Source of the DNA: Pseudomonas sp. TCU-HL1
GTDB lineage: Bacteria; Pseudomonadota; Gammaproteobacteria; Pseudomonadales; Pseudomonadaceae
Assembly: GCF_001708505.1 (NCBI RefSeq)
Contig: NZ_CP015992.1
Coordinates: 3,534,001-3,598,000, forward strand
Reading direction: 5' to 3'
Length of the DNA stretch: 64,000 bases
Part shown: piece after piece, positions 54,604 to 63,101 of the stretch
Numbering within the stretch: the first letter of the stretch is position 1
Layout: each line of letters starts with the position of its first letter
The notes under the pieces: generated by a model
The model's database searches: none
Told to the model about the DNA's origin: nothing
The model's input: the letters and a program-made list of their open reading frames with translations, nothing else
Translations under genes and position numbers: made by a program

Positions 54604-55270
54604 GTGTGGCTCCCTGAATTTCGTCATACGCTGCAGCGACTACTCGCTCAGGCTGTGTGGCCAATACCTCTTGAGGTCGATTGCCGCCAAGGTAGCTGTT
54701 TACTGATGCAAACCAGTACGCCAGTCCCCAGCCATCCTTCTGCCGCTCGAACACTTTCAATACCTCGGCCATGGCCGGAAGCGGGCGATACCCCGCATCC
54801 TTGTCCAAGGCATAAATCGGGAAGTAGTCACTGCCGTTGTGGCGGATGGCGAAGATTCGCCTCTCTCGCTTCCATCGGTTAGGTTGCGAGCTGGAGTTCC
54901 TGGAAGTGAATCCGGCCAGACTCGCGATGTCTCCCGCAGATAACCAGTTGCCGCTCTCCAAGACAGCCTTTTTGGCCTTGGCCAGCATCTGCGCTTCCGT
55001 GAAGACGGCCGGCCGTATAGGAGCCTTAGGCACCAGCAGCGCAATAATCTGCTCAACAGTGGCCTGCTGGGTCTTGAGCATAGTGTCGGTGATGAGGCGA
55101 GCCGCCGCTTCCAGCGCTTCGCCCAACGCAGCCAGTGTTTCACCCGAGGCATGATCCAGCGTTATGACGACCGCTTGTTCAGCCTTTTCTGCTCGCAGGC
55201 GCGCGGATAGGCCTTTCACGTCGCCCGTTAGGTTGGACCGAATCTCAACGTGTTCAGCGATCAGGCTCAT
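54596..55270 (-). CDS. DUF2384/Xre-like antitoxin-fold protein
   Basis: A 224-residue protein. Its last 55 residues (GWGLAYWFASVNSYLGGNRP, then ERVVAAAYDEI) resemble the toxin-binding DUF2384 domain of MbcA/ParS/Xre-type antitoxins. The middle (about 90-145) contains a winged-helix-like segment (SAGDIASLAGFTSRN). It overlaps the Avs-like gene by 8 bases and leads the operon, so it may regulate the operon or restrain its product. No Res-type toxin gene is adjacent. The 247-base gap upstream separates it from a divergent gene pair. Confidence 0.65.
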   Translation of the reverse strand: MSLIAEHVEIRSNLTGDVKGLSARLRAEKAEQAVVITLDHASGETLAALGEALEAAARLITDTMLKTQQATVEQIIALLVPKAPIRPAVFTEAQMLAKAKKAVLESGNWLSAGDIASLAGFTSRNSSSQPNRWKRERRIFAIRHNGSDYFPIYALDKDAGYRPLPAMAEVLKVFERQKDGWGLAYWFASVNSYLGGNRPQEVLATQPERVVAAAYDEIQGATHG

Positions 55271-55517
55271 AGCTGCCTCCCCAACCGACGATCATGAATA
55301 TCTAAGTTCAATGATATGCAATGTATCCTTGATTGGCTGCTGGCAACCGACAGAACCAGTGGGGTTCCAAGACGTTCGTCTTCCCAGCGCTAGAGCCCGA
55401 TCATTGCGGCTGGTTTATGGGCAAATATGTTCGCGACCATAATTCTATGTGGCAATAGGTTCCCAGATTGCGCGGCGTGTAAAGTGGCGACGGGTTCAAA
55501 CAAACGGAGCTTGTGGG

Positions 55518-55997
55518 ATGTCATTGCGCCCTGACCAAAACGAAGCGCTCAGACGTTTCGCGCCCGGCGAAGCGGTAGCGGCCGCACTGACCGAACTGCT
55601 CGACCGAGATCGTCATCTCTTGGAAGTGGATGCCAACGAGCGCTCCATTACCTTTCGCTTTGCCTTCTATCTCCAGGCACATTTGCCCGAGTGGACCGTA
55701 GACTGCGAATACAATCGGGACGGGGTAGAGCCGAAGAGGCTGGAATACCTTGGGCTCTACCCAGACAGCGAAGACGACGATGCCAAAACCGTTTACCCGG
55801 ATGTCATCGTTCACCGTCGGGGCAGCCTCGAAAACTACCTCGTCATCGAATTCAAGAAATCGACGAGCCGAGTTGATCCGGCGATCGACCTGGCGAAACT
55901 CCAAGGCTACAAGGACCAACTCGGCTACGAGCATGCCTTGTTCGTGATTGTCGGGACAGACGATCACGCCGACGTCGCTCGGCTCGAATGGATCTGA
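55518..55997 (+). CDS. small PD-(D/E)XK nuclease-like protein
   Basis: A 159-residue protein; the ATG at 55518 follows GGAG, while an earlier in-frame start at 55449 is unlikely. It contains VYPDVIVHRRG then ENYLVIEFKKS, that is PD at 94-95 and E-x-K at 111-113, the core of the PD-(D/E)XK fold. It is divergent from the Avs-like operon and is followed after 27 bases by the HEPN-like gene, so the two form a pair. A nuclease activity is inferred; it could also be an adaptor. Confidence 0.75.
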   Translation: MSLRPDQNEALRRFAPGEAVAAALTELLDRDRHLLEVDANERSITFRFAFYLQAHLPEWTVDCEYNRDGVEPKRLEYLGLYPDSEDDDAKTVYPDVIVHRRGSLENYLVIEFKKSTSRVDPAIDLAKLQGYKDQLGYEHALFVIVGTDDHADVARLEWI

Positions 55998-56024
55998 CGG
56001 GTCACCCCCCACAGGAGAGATTAA

Positions 56025-56831
56025 GTGGCAGCAAGGATCGACCCTTTCGATTCCCAGCAGCTGGAAGCTGCCTGTCGGGTACTTGCCGATACCAGCAATG
56101 GCCTGACTGGCACCGAAATCGGGCGGCTGCTGCAAGAAATCAATGTGCAAGACCCGTCGCCAGACATGACCAAGTGGAAGCGCCTGTTCAACGCTCTTGC
56201 GGGTGTCCAAAACAGACATCAGGTCGGAAACCACCTCATCATGTTCATCAATCGGGCCATGAACCCAGTGAGCTACGCCCGTGACCCAGGAACCTTCGCC
56301 TGGCGCCGTGACGAACTGAATGTGGTCCTGGCATTTGCAGGTTTCTATGTTCGTGATGACGGCAAGGTCGCATTTACCGACAAGGCGACCACCCTCGATG
56401 CCGCCCGCGCTCGCGCCGGCCGCCTGAGAGCCGCGCTGGAAACCCGTTCCGTTCACCCCGAAGTGCTGCATTACTGCCGCGCCGAGTTGATGGACGAGAA
56501 CTACTTCCACGCGGTCTTTGAAGCCACGAAGGGAGTCGCCGAGCGGATTCGCAACCTGTCAGGTTTGACCGGCGATGGCGCCGAACTGGTAACCAAGGCG
56601 TTCATGGGCCAGCACCCCGTCCTGGTCCTGGGGCCACTGACTTCCGAATCTGACAAGAGCGAACAGCGCGGCTTTGCCAATTTGCTGATTGGCCTGTTCG
56701 GCGCTGTCCGCAATCCGCTGGCGCATGCCCCGAAAACCAACTGGCCCATGTCCGAACAGGATGCCCTGGACATCCTCACCCTTGTGTCATTGCTGCAACG
56801 AAAGCTCGATGGCGTAAGCAGGTCGCCCTAA
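56025..56831 (+). CDS. HEPN-like Ymh (TIGR02391) family protein
   Basis: A 268-residue protein. The C-terminal half (about 140-260) fits the Hypoth_Ymh family and contains RNPLAH (Arg229 to His234), the R-x4-H motif of HEPN RNases. The N-terminal part (about 1-110) looks like a helical DNA-binding or sensing region (LTGTEIGRLLQEIN). The start is GTG 56025 with AGGAG 8 bases upstream. Such proteins occur in phage-exclusion loci. With the preceding PD-(D/E)XK gene it may be a two-gene defence or toxin unit. Confidence 0.78.
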   Translation: MAARIDPFDSQQLEAACRVLADTSNGLTGTEIGRLLQEINVQDPSPDMTKWKRLFNALAGVQNRHQVGNHLIMFINRAMNPVSYARDPGTFAWRRDELNVVLAFAGFYVRDDGKVAFTDKATTLDAARARAGRLRAALETRSVHPEVLHYCRAELMDENYFHAVFEATKGVAERIRNLSGLTGDGAELVTKAFMGQHPVLVLGPLTSESDKSEQRGFANLLIGLFGAVRNPLAHAPKTNWPMSEQDALDILTLVSLLQRKLDGVSRSP

Positions 56832-56950
56832 GTGTCGTAGCTTTGGGCCACATCATCGCTATTTGCAAGAATACGCTGCCCTTCGCCAAGAAAGGCCTGC
56901 TATAGGCGAAGGGGGCGCGGCCCCCCTTTTGCTGCGCCAGTCGCGTGCCG

Positions 56951-59539
56951 CTATCGTCCTCGACGTAGCTCGATCACATCCAGTGCTTCGAGGGTCTGAA
57001 CGACGTCTTCAACTTTTTCGGCGTCAAAGTCGTCCCGGTCTGCTTCCTCATGGGTGCCCTTGTTCAGGTAAGTCCATACGAGGTTACCTTCAGGAATTCC
57101 CAATATCTTGCCGTAAGCTGCTATCAATGGTGCTTTGCTTGCGTGATTGAAAGCGGCAGAGTCCCTCAGTTTCTTGTGGATCGCGTCGCAGACGTTTCGC
57201 AGTGCAGGTTCCTTGCCCATCCCAGCAAGTTGAAGGCTAAGAAGCCCGAGGTCATGACTGGCCATCCATCCCCACGCCTTCTCCGTCAACATCTCGAGGG
57301 CCTGGCGAGAGGCAGCCAGTGCTCCACGATCATTCAGCAGATCCTTGGCGGCCCGAGCCTGTGCGATGTAATTGCCGATGGGGACTTGTCTGGAAATTCG
57401 CGGTTGATAGTCGCCAGTGTGGTGACGGAACAGGATGACCGTGCTTTGGTCTCGCTGCCTCTGGGGCAGATGCTGCTGGATGTCCTTGATGAACTCGTTG
57501 CTATGACAGGTAACGATAAGCTGCATGTCTAGGAAATTGTCGTTCTCGAAGATCGCTTCCCTGATACCGCCGCGGTGATCATGGTCAATCGCGTTGATCG
57601 CATCATCAAAAACCACCAAGGGGCTTTCGATACTCTTCGCTTTGGCAAGGAGAATAGCCAGTCCCAGGCATCGGATATGCCCTTCGCTTAAGACGTGCAA
57701 CGCGTCGACGCGCACACCTGGTCTTCCTCGAAAGACGATTTCGATCTTGCCTTCGCCCGTGAGGGGGAAATGCAGTTCTGCAAGCTTGTCGGCGTCGAGG
57801 TCATTTCGGTTGAACTCGTTATAGAGGGACATCGCCGTCTCATTGAGACCAGCCATCAGCCCTCCCGGCAGCTGTTCGCGGTATTTTCTAATTTCCGTCA
57901 GGAAGCGGTCGTAGGCCGCCTTGATTGGAGCGTCGCGCTCTATGTCCAACTCCTCTTGCACGACCTGTTCTAACAGCGCGGCATTTGCCTCATCGAACGC
58001 GGCAATTCGGACTTTCGCAGCGGCGACGTTATCGACATGCTGTTGACGCTTGAGATCCTGAGCCTGCACCCTGAAGCGGAGTTCGTTCAACCCATCGCGT
58101 TCCGAGATGTTTCTCTGGCGCTCCTGTTGGGCAAGGAGTGCGGCGGCGTCTTGTGCCGCCACTTGGTCGGCGACCGCAACCAGCTGTTCAAGCGACACCG
58201 CCTCCGGCACTTGTGGTTGTTCTGGCTGAAGAACCGTCCACCAAGCGCCGACGGGTTCAGCCGGTAGCTCTGCCAGATAGCGTCCGACAGCAGTCTCTTC
58301 CTCCTGCAGAGTAGCGACGAACCGGCTCATGACTGACATTTGCTGCCGCAATACCCGCGATGCAGTTCCGAATTCCCCTTGAGAGGTCGCGAGGTTTTCC
58401 TGCAGCTCTGCGAGGTCTCTCAGTTGGGCCAGACCCACTTCGGCCTTCTCATAGGGATTAGCGACGACGTGTATCGGCCCCGTCAGTGGCGTATCGCAGG
58501 CGGGGCAATGATCACCCTCGGTATTTTGAAGAGCGAGCACGGCGGTATAGAGAGCCCTAAACGAAACCTGCGCGCTTCGCTCCGCCAACGCCGTCTCGAT
58601 CCTGCCGACCTCTTCTTGTCGCTCCTGGGCCGCTTCGAAAGCCCGAAGAAGGCCGTCGCGCGTCAGGCCAATAGCGGCAGGGGGGACGGCATTGAGGATG
58701 CCTTCCAGTTCCTGCAAGCGGCCTGGCACCTCTTCGCTGCCGATCAGTTGCTTCAGGCCGGCATAAGTCATTTCCGCGGAATGACCGCTTGCCAAGTCGG
58801 CTTCTTCCTTGTCCAGCGACTCCAGTGCTTGTTCGTCGCCGTCGACAGTGGCTTGGTCGTTGGTCAACGCCTCACGGCGCGCCTTCAAGAGCCGCTCTTT
58901 CTCAGGTTCAAGGACGAGCTGGCCGTCCATGCTCTCATTGAAGTGGCTGACAAAATCGCTGAACTGGTCCATGCCAAACAAGGTGGCAATCAACTCGGAA
59001 CGCTGGCCTGCGGGCCTCGCAGCAATACGCGAGAAAGCGTCGATTCGGTTCTTCTCGACGAAGCAGAAGCGATAGGCTTCCTCATTCGCTGCAACATCCA
59101 ACTCACGATTCTGGTGATCGGTTGCCTTCAGCGCGGGTGGAGCAAACCTCCCTTCATGGAGGTTGGCGAGATAGACGCGGGGGTCGATGCGTTTGCTCTC
59201 GGCCTCTTCGACCGCGCCAAGCAGGGCATACTCCAGTGCGTCGCAAAAACTTGTCTTGCCACTGCCGTTCGGCCCATAGACCAGGATGATGCGTTTCTGG
59301 AGATCGAAGGGCTCGGGGGTGCGAAAACCACGGAATGGCCCCAGCGTCAGATGCCGTAGTCGCTTCCAAGGCCAAGCCCCATTGGCCGCGGCAACCTGCG
59401 CAACGGGCGCCTCGTCCGATGTTTGGGTAAGCGCCGCACGAGCCCGCCCGGTCAGATAGACAGAACGCAGACTGCGATGGCGCGAGGTCTGGGCCAAAGC
59501 GTCGAAATTCGCGAGCATCAGATTGGCAAGACGCCGCAC
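56951..59539 (-). CDS. SMC/Rad50-like AAA ATPase, 5' end cut by IS66
   Basis: An 862-residue remaining frame. It has Walker A GPNGSGKTS near 89-97, two coiled-coil arms around a zinc-hook-like HCPACDTPL (about 344-352), the ABC signature LSEGHIRCLGLA near 617 and Walker B PLVVFDDAINAID near 640. This is the Rad50/RecN-like layout of AAA_23/AAA_13 proteins, common in defence islands. The frame reaches the IS66 end within 5 bases; the only start there is a GTG without a ribosome binding site, and some 58 residues precede the ATPase core. The true N-terminus is therefore probably lost. It converges with the HEPN-like gene. Confidence 0.8.
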   Translation of the reverse strand: MRRLANLMLANFDALAQTSRHRSLRSVYLTGRARAALTQTSDEAPVAQVAAANGAWPWKRLRHLTLGPFRGFRTPEPFDLQKRIILVYGPNGSGKTSFCDALEYALLGAVEEAESKRIDPRVYLANLHEGRFAPPALKATDHQNRELDVAANEEAYRFCFVEKNRIDAFSRIAARPAGQRSELIATLFGMDQFSDFVSHFNESMDGQLVLEPEKERLLKARREALTNDQATVDGDEQALESLDKEEADLASGHSAEMTYAGLKQLIGSEEVPGRLQELEGILNAVPPAAIGLTRDGLLRAFEAAQERQEEVGRIETALAERSAQVSFRALYTAVLALQNTEGDHCPACDTPLTGPIHVVANPYEKAEVGLAQLRDLAELQENLATSQGEFGTASRVLRQQMSVMSRFVATLQEEETAVGRYLAELPAEPVGAWWTVLQPEQPQVPEAVSLEQLVAVADQVAAQDAAALLAQQERQRNISERDGLNELRFRVQAQDLKRQQHVDNVAAAKVRIAAFDEANAALLEQVVQEELDIERDAPIKAAYDRFLTEIRKYREQLPGGLMAGLNETAMSLYNEFNRNDLDADKLAELHFPLTGEGKIEIVFRGRPGVRVDALHVLSEGHIRCLGLAILLAKAKSIESPLVVFDDAINAIDHDHRGGIREAIFENDNFLDMQLIVTCHSNEFIKDIQQHLPQRQRDQSTVILFRHHTGDYQPRISRQVPIGNYIAQARAAKDLLNDRGALAASRQALEMLTEKAWGWMASHDLGLLSLQLAGMGKEPALRNVCDAIHKKLRDSAAFNHASKAPLIAAYGKILGIPEGNLVWTYLNKGTHEEADRDDFDAEKVEDVVQTLEALDVIELRRGR

Positions 59540-59589
59540 ATCTGTAAGCGTTCAGCGAAGGCACCTACCTGATCCCTGCATTAAAGGCG

Positions 59590-59624
59590 ATGGTGTCCAC
59601 CTATTTAAGTGGACACCATTTTTA
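59590..59624 (+). terminator. hairpin terminator inside the IS66 left end
   Basis: Perfect 11-base arms ATGGTGTCCAC / GTGGACACCAT with an 8-base loop, then TTTTTA, just before the first transposition gene. It would block transcription entering from outside. Confidence 0.75.
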
Positions 59625-59644
59625 GCCCTTGCAAGCGGATCCTC

Positions 59645-59962
59645 ATGCGCCAGCGAAACTCTTACCCCAAGCCCTTCAAGGCCCAGGTCGTCCAGGAATG
59701 CCTCCAGCCAGGCACCTCGGTGGCCAGTGTCGCCTTGAGCCACGGCATCAACGCCAACGTCGTCCGTAAATGGCTACCGCTTTACCGCGATCAACCGACG
59801 ACGACATTGCCTGCATTCATTCCGCTAAACACTGAGCCGAAGCGCCAGCCCGAGGCATCGGTGATCATCGAGCTACCGCTCGGGCAGCAAACGCTCACGG
59901 TAAAGTGGCCAACCTCCGATCCTGAAGGCTGCGCCCGTTTCGTGCGTAGGCTCATGCAATGA
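59645..59962 (+). CDS. tnpA: IS66 accessory protein TnpA
   Basis: A 105-residue protein with a helix-turn-helix of the IS3/IS66 Orf1 type (VASVALSHGINANVVRKWL). The start is taken at ATG 59645. It overlaps tnpB by 4 bases. In IS66 elements this protein aids DNA recognition. Confidence 0.9.
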   Translation: MRQRNSYPKPFKAQVVQECLQPGTSVASVALSHGINANVVRKWLPLYRDQPTTTLPAFIPLNTEPKRQPEASVIIELPLGQQTLTVKWPTSDPEGCARFVRRLMQ

Positions 59963-60294
59963 TCCGCATCGACAGCATCTGGCTCGCCACCGAGCCAATG
60001 GACATGCGTGCCGGCACTGACACCGCGTTGGCGCGGGTGGTGGCCGTGTTCGGTGCGGCGAAGCCGCACTGTGCTTATCTGTTCGCCAACCGACGTGCCA
60101 ACCGGATGAAGGTGCTGGTTCACGACGGTGTCGGGATCTGGCTCGCTGCCCGGCGATTGCACCAGGGGAGTTTCTGCTGGCCTGGTCTTCGACAGGGAGC
60201 CGAAGTGGAGCTGGACGCCGAGCAACTTCAGGCTTTAGTGCTGGGTTTACCCTGGCAACGTGTCGGTGCAGGCGGCTCGATCACAGTGCTGTAG
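59959..60294 (+). CDS. tnpB: IS66 accessory protein TnpB (Orf2)
   Basis: A 111-residue IS66 Orf2 protein with the characteristic NRRANRMKVLVHDGVGIWL and RRLHQGSFCWP segments. It is translationally coupled to tnpA. Confidence 0.93.
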   Translation: MIRIDSIWLATEPMDMRAGTDTALARVVAVFGAAKPHCAYLFANRRANRMKVLVHDGVGIWLAARRLHQGSFCWPGLRQGAEVELDAEQLQALVLGLPWQRVGAGGSITVL

Positions 60295-60355
60295 CACCTG
60301 CCATTAGCCTATCGATGCGTCGCCGCTGATTGCCCGCGCTGGCACAATCGCCGGC

Positions 60356-61903
60356 ATGGCTGCCTCGCCCAATCTCGACCAGATGACCCCTGACCAACTG
60401 CGCGCACTGGCCGCGCAGTTGATGTCGCAAGTCGATACGCTGGGCCGGAAGGTCGATACGATGGGCAAGAAGATCCAGCGCATCGAAACGGTCAACGAAC
60501 AGCTGACCCACGAGATCGCGCTGCTCAAGCGGCACAAGTTCGCCAAGCGCAGCGAGCAACTGAGCCCTGACCAGGGCAGCCTGCTGGAAGACCTGCTCGA
60601 CACCGACATCATGGCCATCGAAGCCGAGCTGAAAGCCGTCAATCCTACGGTTGCCCCAGCCGAACCACGCCAACAGCCCAAGCGCACACCGCTGCCAGCG
60701 CAATTCCCGCGCACCGTGATCCATCACGAACCGGACACCACCCAGTGCGCCTGCGGCTGCCAGCTGCAACGCATCGGTGAAGACGTCAGCGAAAAGCTGG
60801 ATTACACGCCGGGCGTGTTCACCGTCGAACAGCACGTACGTGGGAAATGGGCCTGTCGCCAGTGCGAAACACTGATCCAGGCACCAGTGCCGGCCCAGGT
60901 GATCGACAAGGGCATCCCCACCGCCGGCCTCCTGGCTCACGTGATGGTGGCCAAATTCGCCGACCACCTGCCGCTGTACCGGCAGGAAAAGATCTTCGGC
61001 CGTGCCGGCCTGGCTATCGCTCGTTCGACGCTGGCGCAGTGGGTCGGGCAAACCGGCGTGCAGCTCCAGCCGCTGGTCGATGCACTGCGCGAAGCCGTGC
61101 TGGGCCAACGCGTGATCCATGCTGACGAAACCCCGGTGCAAATGCTCGCGCCGGGCGAGAAGAAAACCCATCGGGCTTACGTCTGGGCCTACAGCACCAC
61201 GCCCTTCGCCGATCTGAAAGCCGTGGTCTACGACTTCAGCCCCAGTCGTGCCGGCGAGCATGCGCGCAACTTCCTCGGCCAGTGGAATGGCAAGCTGGTC
61301 TGCGACGACTTCGCTGGCTACAAGGCCGGTTTCGAGCAAGGCATCACCGAAATCGGCTGCATGGCCCACGCCCGCCGCAAGTTCTTCGATCTTCACGCGG
61401 CGAACAAAAGCCAACTGGCCGAACAGGCACTGCACGCGATTGGCGGCTTGTACGAAATCGAACGGCAAGCACGGGACATGAGCGATGAAGAACGCGGGCG
61501 AATACGGCAGGAAAAAGCTTCGCCGATCCTCGACGCGCTGCATGACTGGATGCTGGCCCAGCGTGATCGGGTGCCCAACGGATCAGCAACGGCGAAAGCC
61601 TTGGATTACAGCCTCAAACGCTGGCTGGCACTGACTCGCTATGTCGAGGATGGTGCTGTGCCCATCGACAATAATCCGGTCGAGAACCAGATTCGGCCAT
61701 GGGCGCTAGGCCGCTCGAACTGGTTGTTTGCCGGATCGCTACGCAGCGGAAAACGAGCGGCGGCGATCATGAGCCTGATCCAGTCGGCCCGCATGAACGG
61801 ACATGATCCGTATGCCTATCTCAAAGATGTGCTGACACGACTGCCGACGCAGCGGGCGAGTGAGATCGAGAAATTGCTGCCGCATCGGTGGGCGCCTGCC
61901 TGA
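60356..61903 (+). CDS. tnpC: IS66 transposase TnpC
   Basis: A 515-residue transposase. An N-terminal leucine-zipper-like helix (about 10-65) is followed by a zinc-binding segment with CACGC and CRQC, and then the DDE core: aspartate in VIHADETPV, aspartate in CDDFAGYK and glutamate in NNPVENQIRP. The short C-terminal IS66 domain ends HRWAPA. It looks intact. Confidence 0.93.
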   Translation: MAASPNLDQMTPDQLRALAAQLMSQVDTLGRKVDTMGKKIQRIETVNEQLTHEIALLKRHKFAKRSEQLSPDQGSLLEDLLDTDIMAIEAELKAVNPTVAPAEPRQQPKRTPLPAQFPRTVIHHEPDTTQCACGCQLQRIGEDVSEKLDYTPGVFTVEQHVRGKWACRQCETLIQAPVPAQVIDKGIPTAGLLAHVMVAKFADHLPLYRQEKIFGRAGLAIARSTLAQWVGQTGVQLQPLVDALREAVLGQRVIHADETPVQMLAPGEKKTHRAYVWAYSTTPFADLKAVVYDFSPSRAGEHARNFLGQWNGKLVCDDFAGYKAGFEQGITEIGCMAHARRKFFDLHAANKSQLAEQALHAIGGLYEIERQARDMSDEERGRIRQEKASPILDALHDWMLAQRDRVPNGSATAKALDYSLKRWLALTRYVEDGAVPIDNNPVENQIRPWALGRSNWLFAGSLRSGKRAAAIMSLIQSARMNGHDPYAYLKDVLTRLPTQRASEIEKLLPHRWAPA

Positions 61904-61984
61904 ATCACGCAAGATGACTTGGGTCGACGCTTACGAAGTTCCTTACATGGCTCATCCCCGAAGCGCGGGGCACGCGCGCGAAGT

Positions 61985-62009
61985 CCTACTACGAAAGTTT
62001 CGTAGTAGG
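61985..62009. repeat. 25-base perfect palindrome
   Basis: Arms CCTACTACGAAA and TTTCGTAGTAGG of 12 bases around one central G, 50 bases from the IS66 end, in a gene-free stretch (61935-62146). Confidence 0.8.
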
Positions 62010-62146
62010 TTCAGCCCCGCATGGGCGAGCAACGCATCCAGCCCGGGACAACCCGTAGGCCCCGCTCATGTCGCAGGAAATGGCTCAACGCCTTCGCAAG
62101 GAAATCCGAAGCGTCTGGACTGAGTCCCGCAGCTGTTTTTCCTGAC

Positions 62147-62851
62147 TCAACTGGCCAGCGTCGGAATCACGAGGTAGTAGGCGTTCAGCAGATACAAACC
62201 CGTCGCAATCAGGGTTAGACCGGCGGCCACGTCGAATGCACGCCTGAAGGGGCCCAGCGTGCGGAGTGCTTCTAGCCAATGGATAGCCCATGCGCCCAAT
62301 AGGATGGGTACCGCGCGACCTAGAGCAAAGGCCAACAAGACTACCGCTCCAAGCCAAGGCGAACCCACCATGGCCACGACACCAAGTAGCGAGAGCAAAG
62401 CCGGGGTACAGATTGGACAGACGGCAAGGGAAAATGGCACTCCGAGCGCAAACGCACCCCAGCCGCCTGTCGGGCGCTTGGCGCGTAATGCGAGCGCCGG
62501 CAGTGGTAGCCTCAGCCACCCCACCCAGACGAAGCCGAGTGCGATTAGCAACGGGCCGAGCATTAGCCCCCATGCTCGGCCCATCAGATCGCCAACCCAG
62601 CGCCCGCCCAGTCCGGCGATCAGGCCAAGCAAAACGTGGGTGACGAGCATGCCGAGCACGAACAGGCCACCCAATCGCGTTGCCTCGTGCGGTGCACGCG
62701 CGTGGGCGACATAAGCTAGTGCAACCGGAATAGCGGCCACGGCGACAGGATTGGTGCTGAACACGATGCCCGCTAGAAAGCCGACTCCGACCGCGCCATA
62801 GCCCATGGCCTCGACCGCCAGGCGCAATGCATCAGGTGACAGGTCAACCAT
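62147..62851 (-). CDS. CcdA/DsbD-like membrane thiol transporter
   Basis: A 234-residue membrane protein with about six helices of the CcdA family, which move reducing equivalents across the inner membrane. The conserved cysteine pair fits CPICTP near residue 145; the first family cysteine is replaced in the FSTNPVAVAAIP segment. GGAGGG precedes the ATG at 62849-62851, which overlaps the thioredoxin-like gene by 8 bases. It is the last gene of a MerR-controlled four-gene operon. Confidence 0.8.
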   Translation of the reverse strand: MVDLSPDALRLAVEAMGYGAVGVGFLAGIVFSTNPVAVAAIPVALAYVAHARAPHEATRLGGLFVLGMLVTHVLLGLIAGLGGRWVGDLMGRAWGLMLGPLLIALGFVWVGWLRLPLPALALRAKRPTGGWGAFALGVPFSLAVCPICTPALLSLLGVVAMVGSPWLGAVVLLAFALGRAVPILLGAWAIHWLEALRTLGPFRRAFDVAAGLTLIATGLYLLNAYYLVIPTLAS

Positions 62852-63101
62852 GCTTGACCCTCCGGAGCAGCTCTTGGCGCAACTGCGTCGGTGTTGGTAG
62901 TGCGGCGAAGGCCAGCGTGCCATCAATGGCGAGTGCGGGCAGTGTCAGCACGCCTACCTCGACGGCGCGGTCGAGCGCGTCAAGGACGTCGATTTCGCGC
63001 CACTCGACATCGTTGACTGTGGCTTCGGCTATCGCGCGAAGATCGGCCTTAGCCCTTGCGCAGCGTTCACAACCCGGCGAGTAGAACAGCTCGATCTTCA
63101 T
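62844..63101 (-). CDS. thioredoxin/glutaredoxin-like protein 2
   Basis: An 85-residue thioredoxin-fold protein with the redox pair in SPGCERCARAK and a cis-proline in LTLPALAIDG. It overlaps the MerR-type gene by 4 bases (ATGA) and the CcdA gene by 8. It could pass electrons to or from the CcdA-like protein. Confidence 0.82.
   Translation of the reverse strand: MKIELFYSPGCERCARAKADLRAIAEATVNDVEWREIDVLDALDRAVEVGVLTLPALAIDGTLAFAALPTPTQLRQELLRRVKHG

Larger units (their letters stand above)
59544..61934 (+). mobile_element. IS66-family insertion sequence
   Basis: The element begins GTAAGCG at 59544 and ends CGCTTAC at 61934, with partly matching inverted ends, and carries the three IS66 genes. 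The 8 bases on either side (GCACATCT and GAAGTTCC) do not match, so the usual 8-base duplication is absent, which points to a later deletion or recombination at one side. Confidence 0.85.

Noticed and set aside
60281..61543. 420-residue minus-strand open frame
   Set aside because: Antisense to the IS66 transposase, whose DDE motifs are intact.
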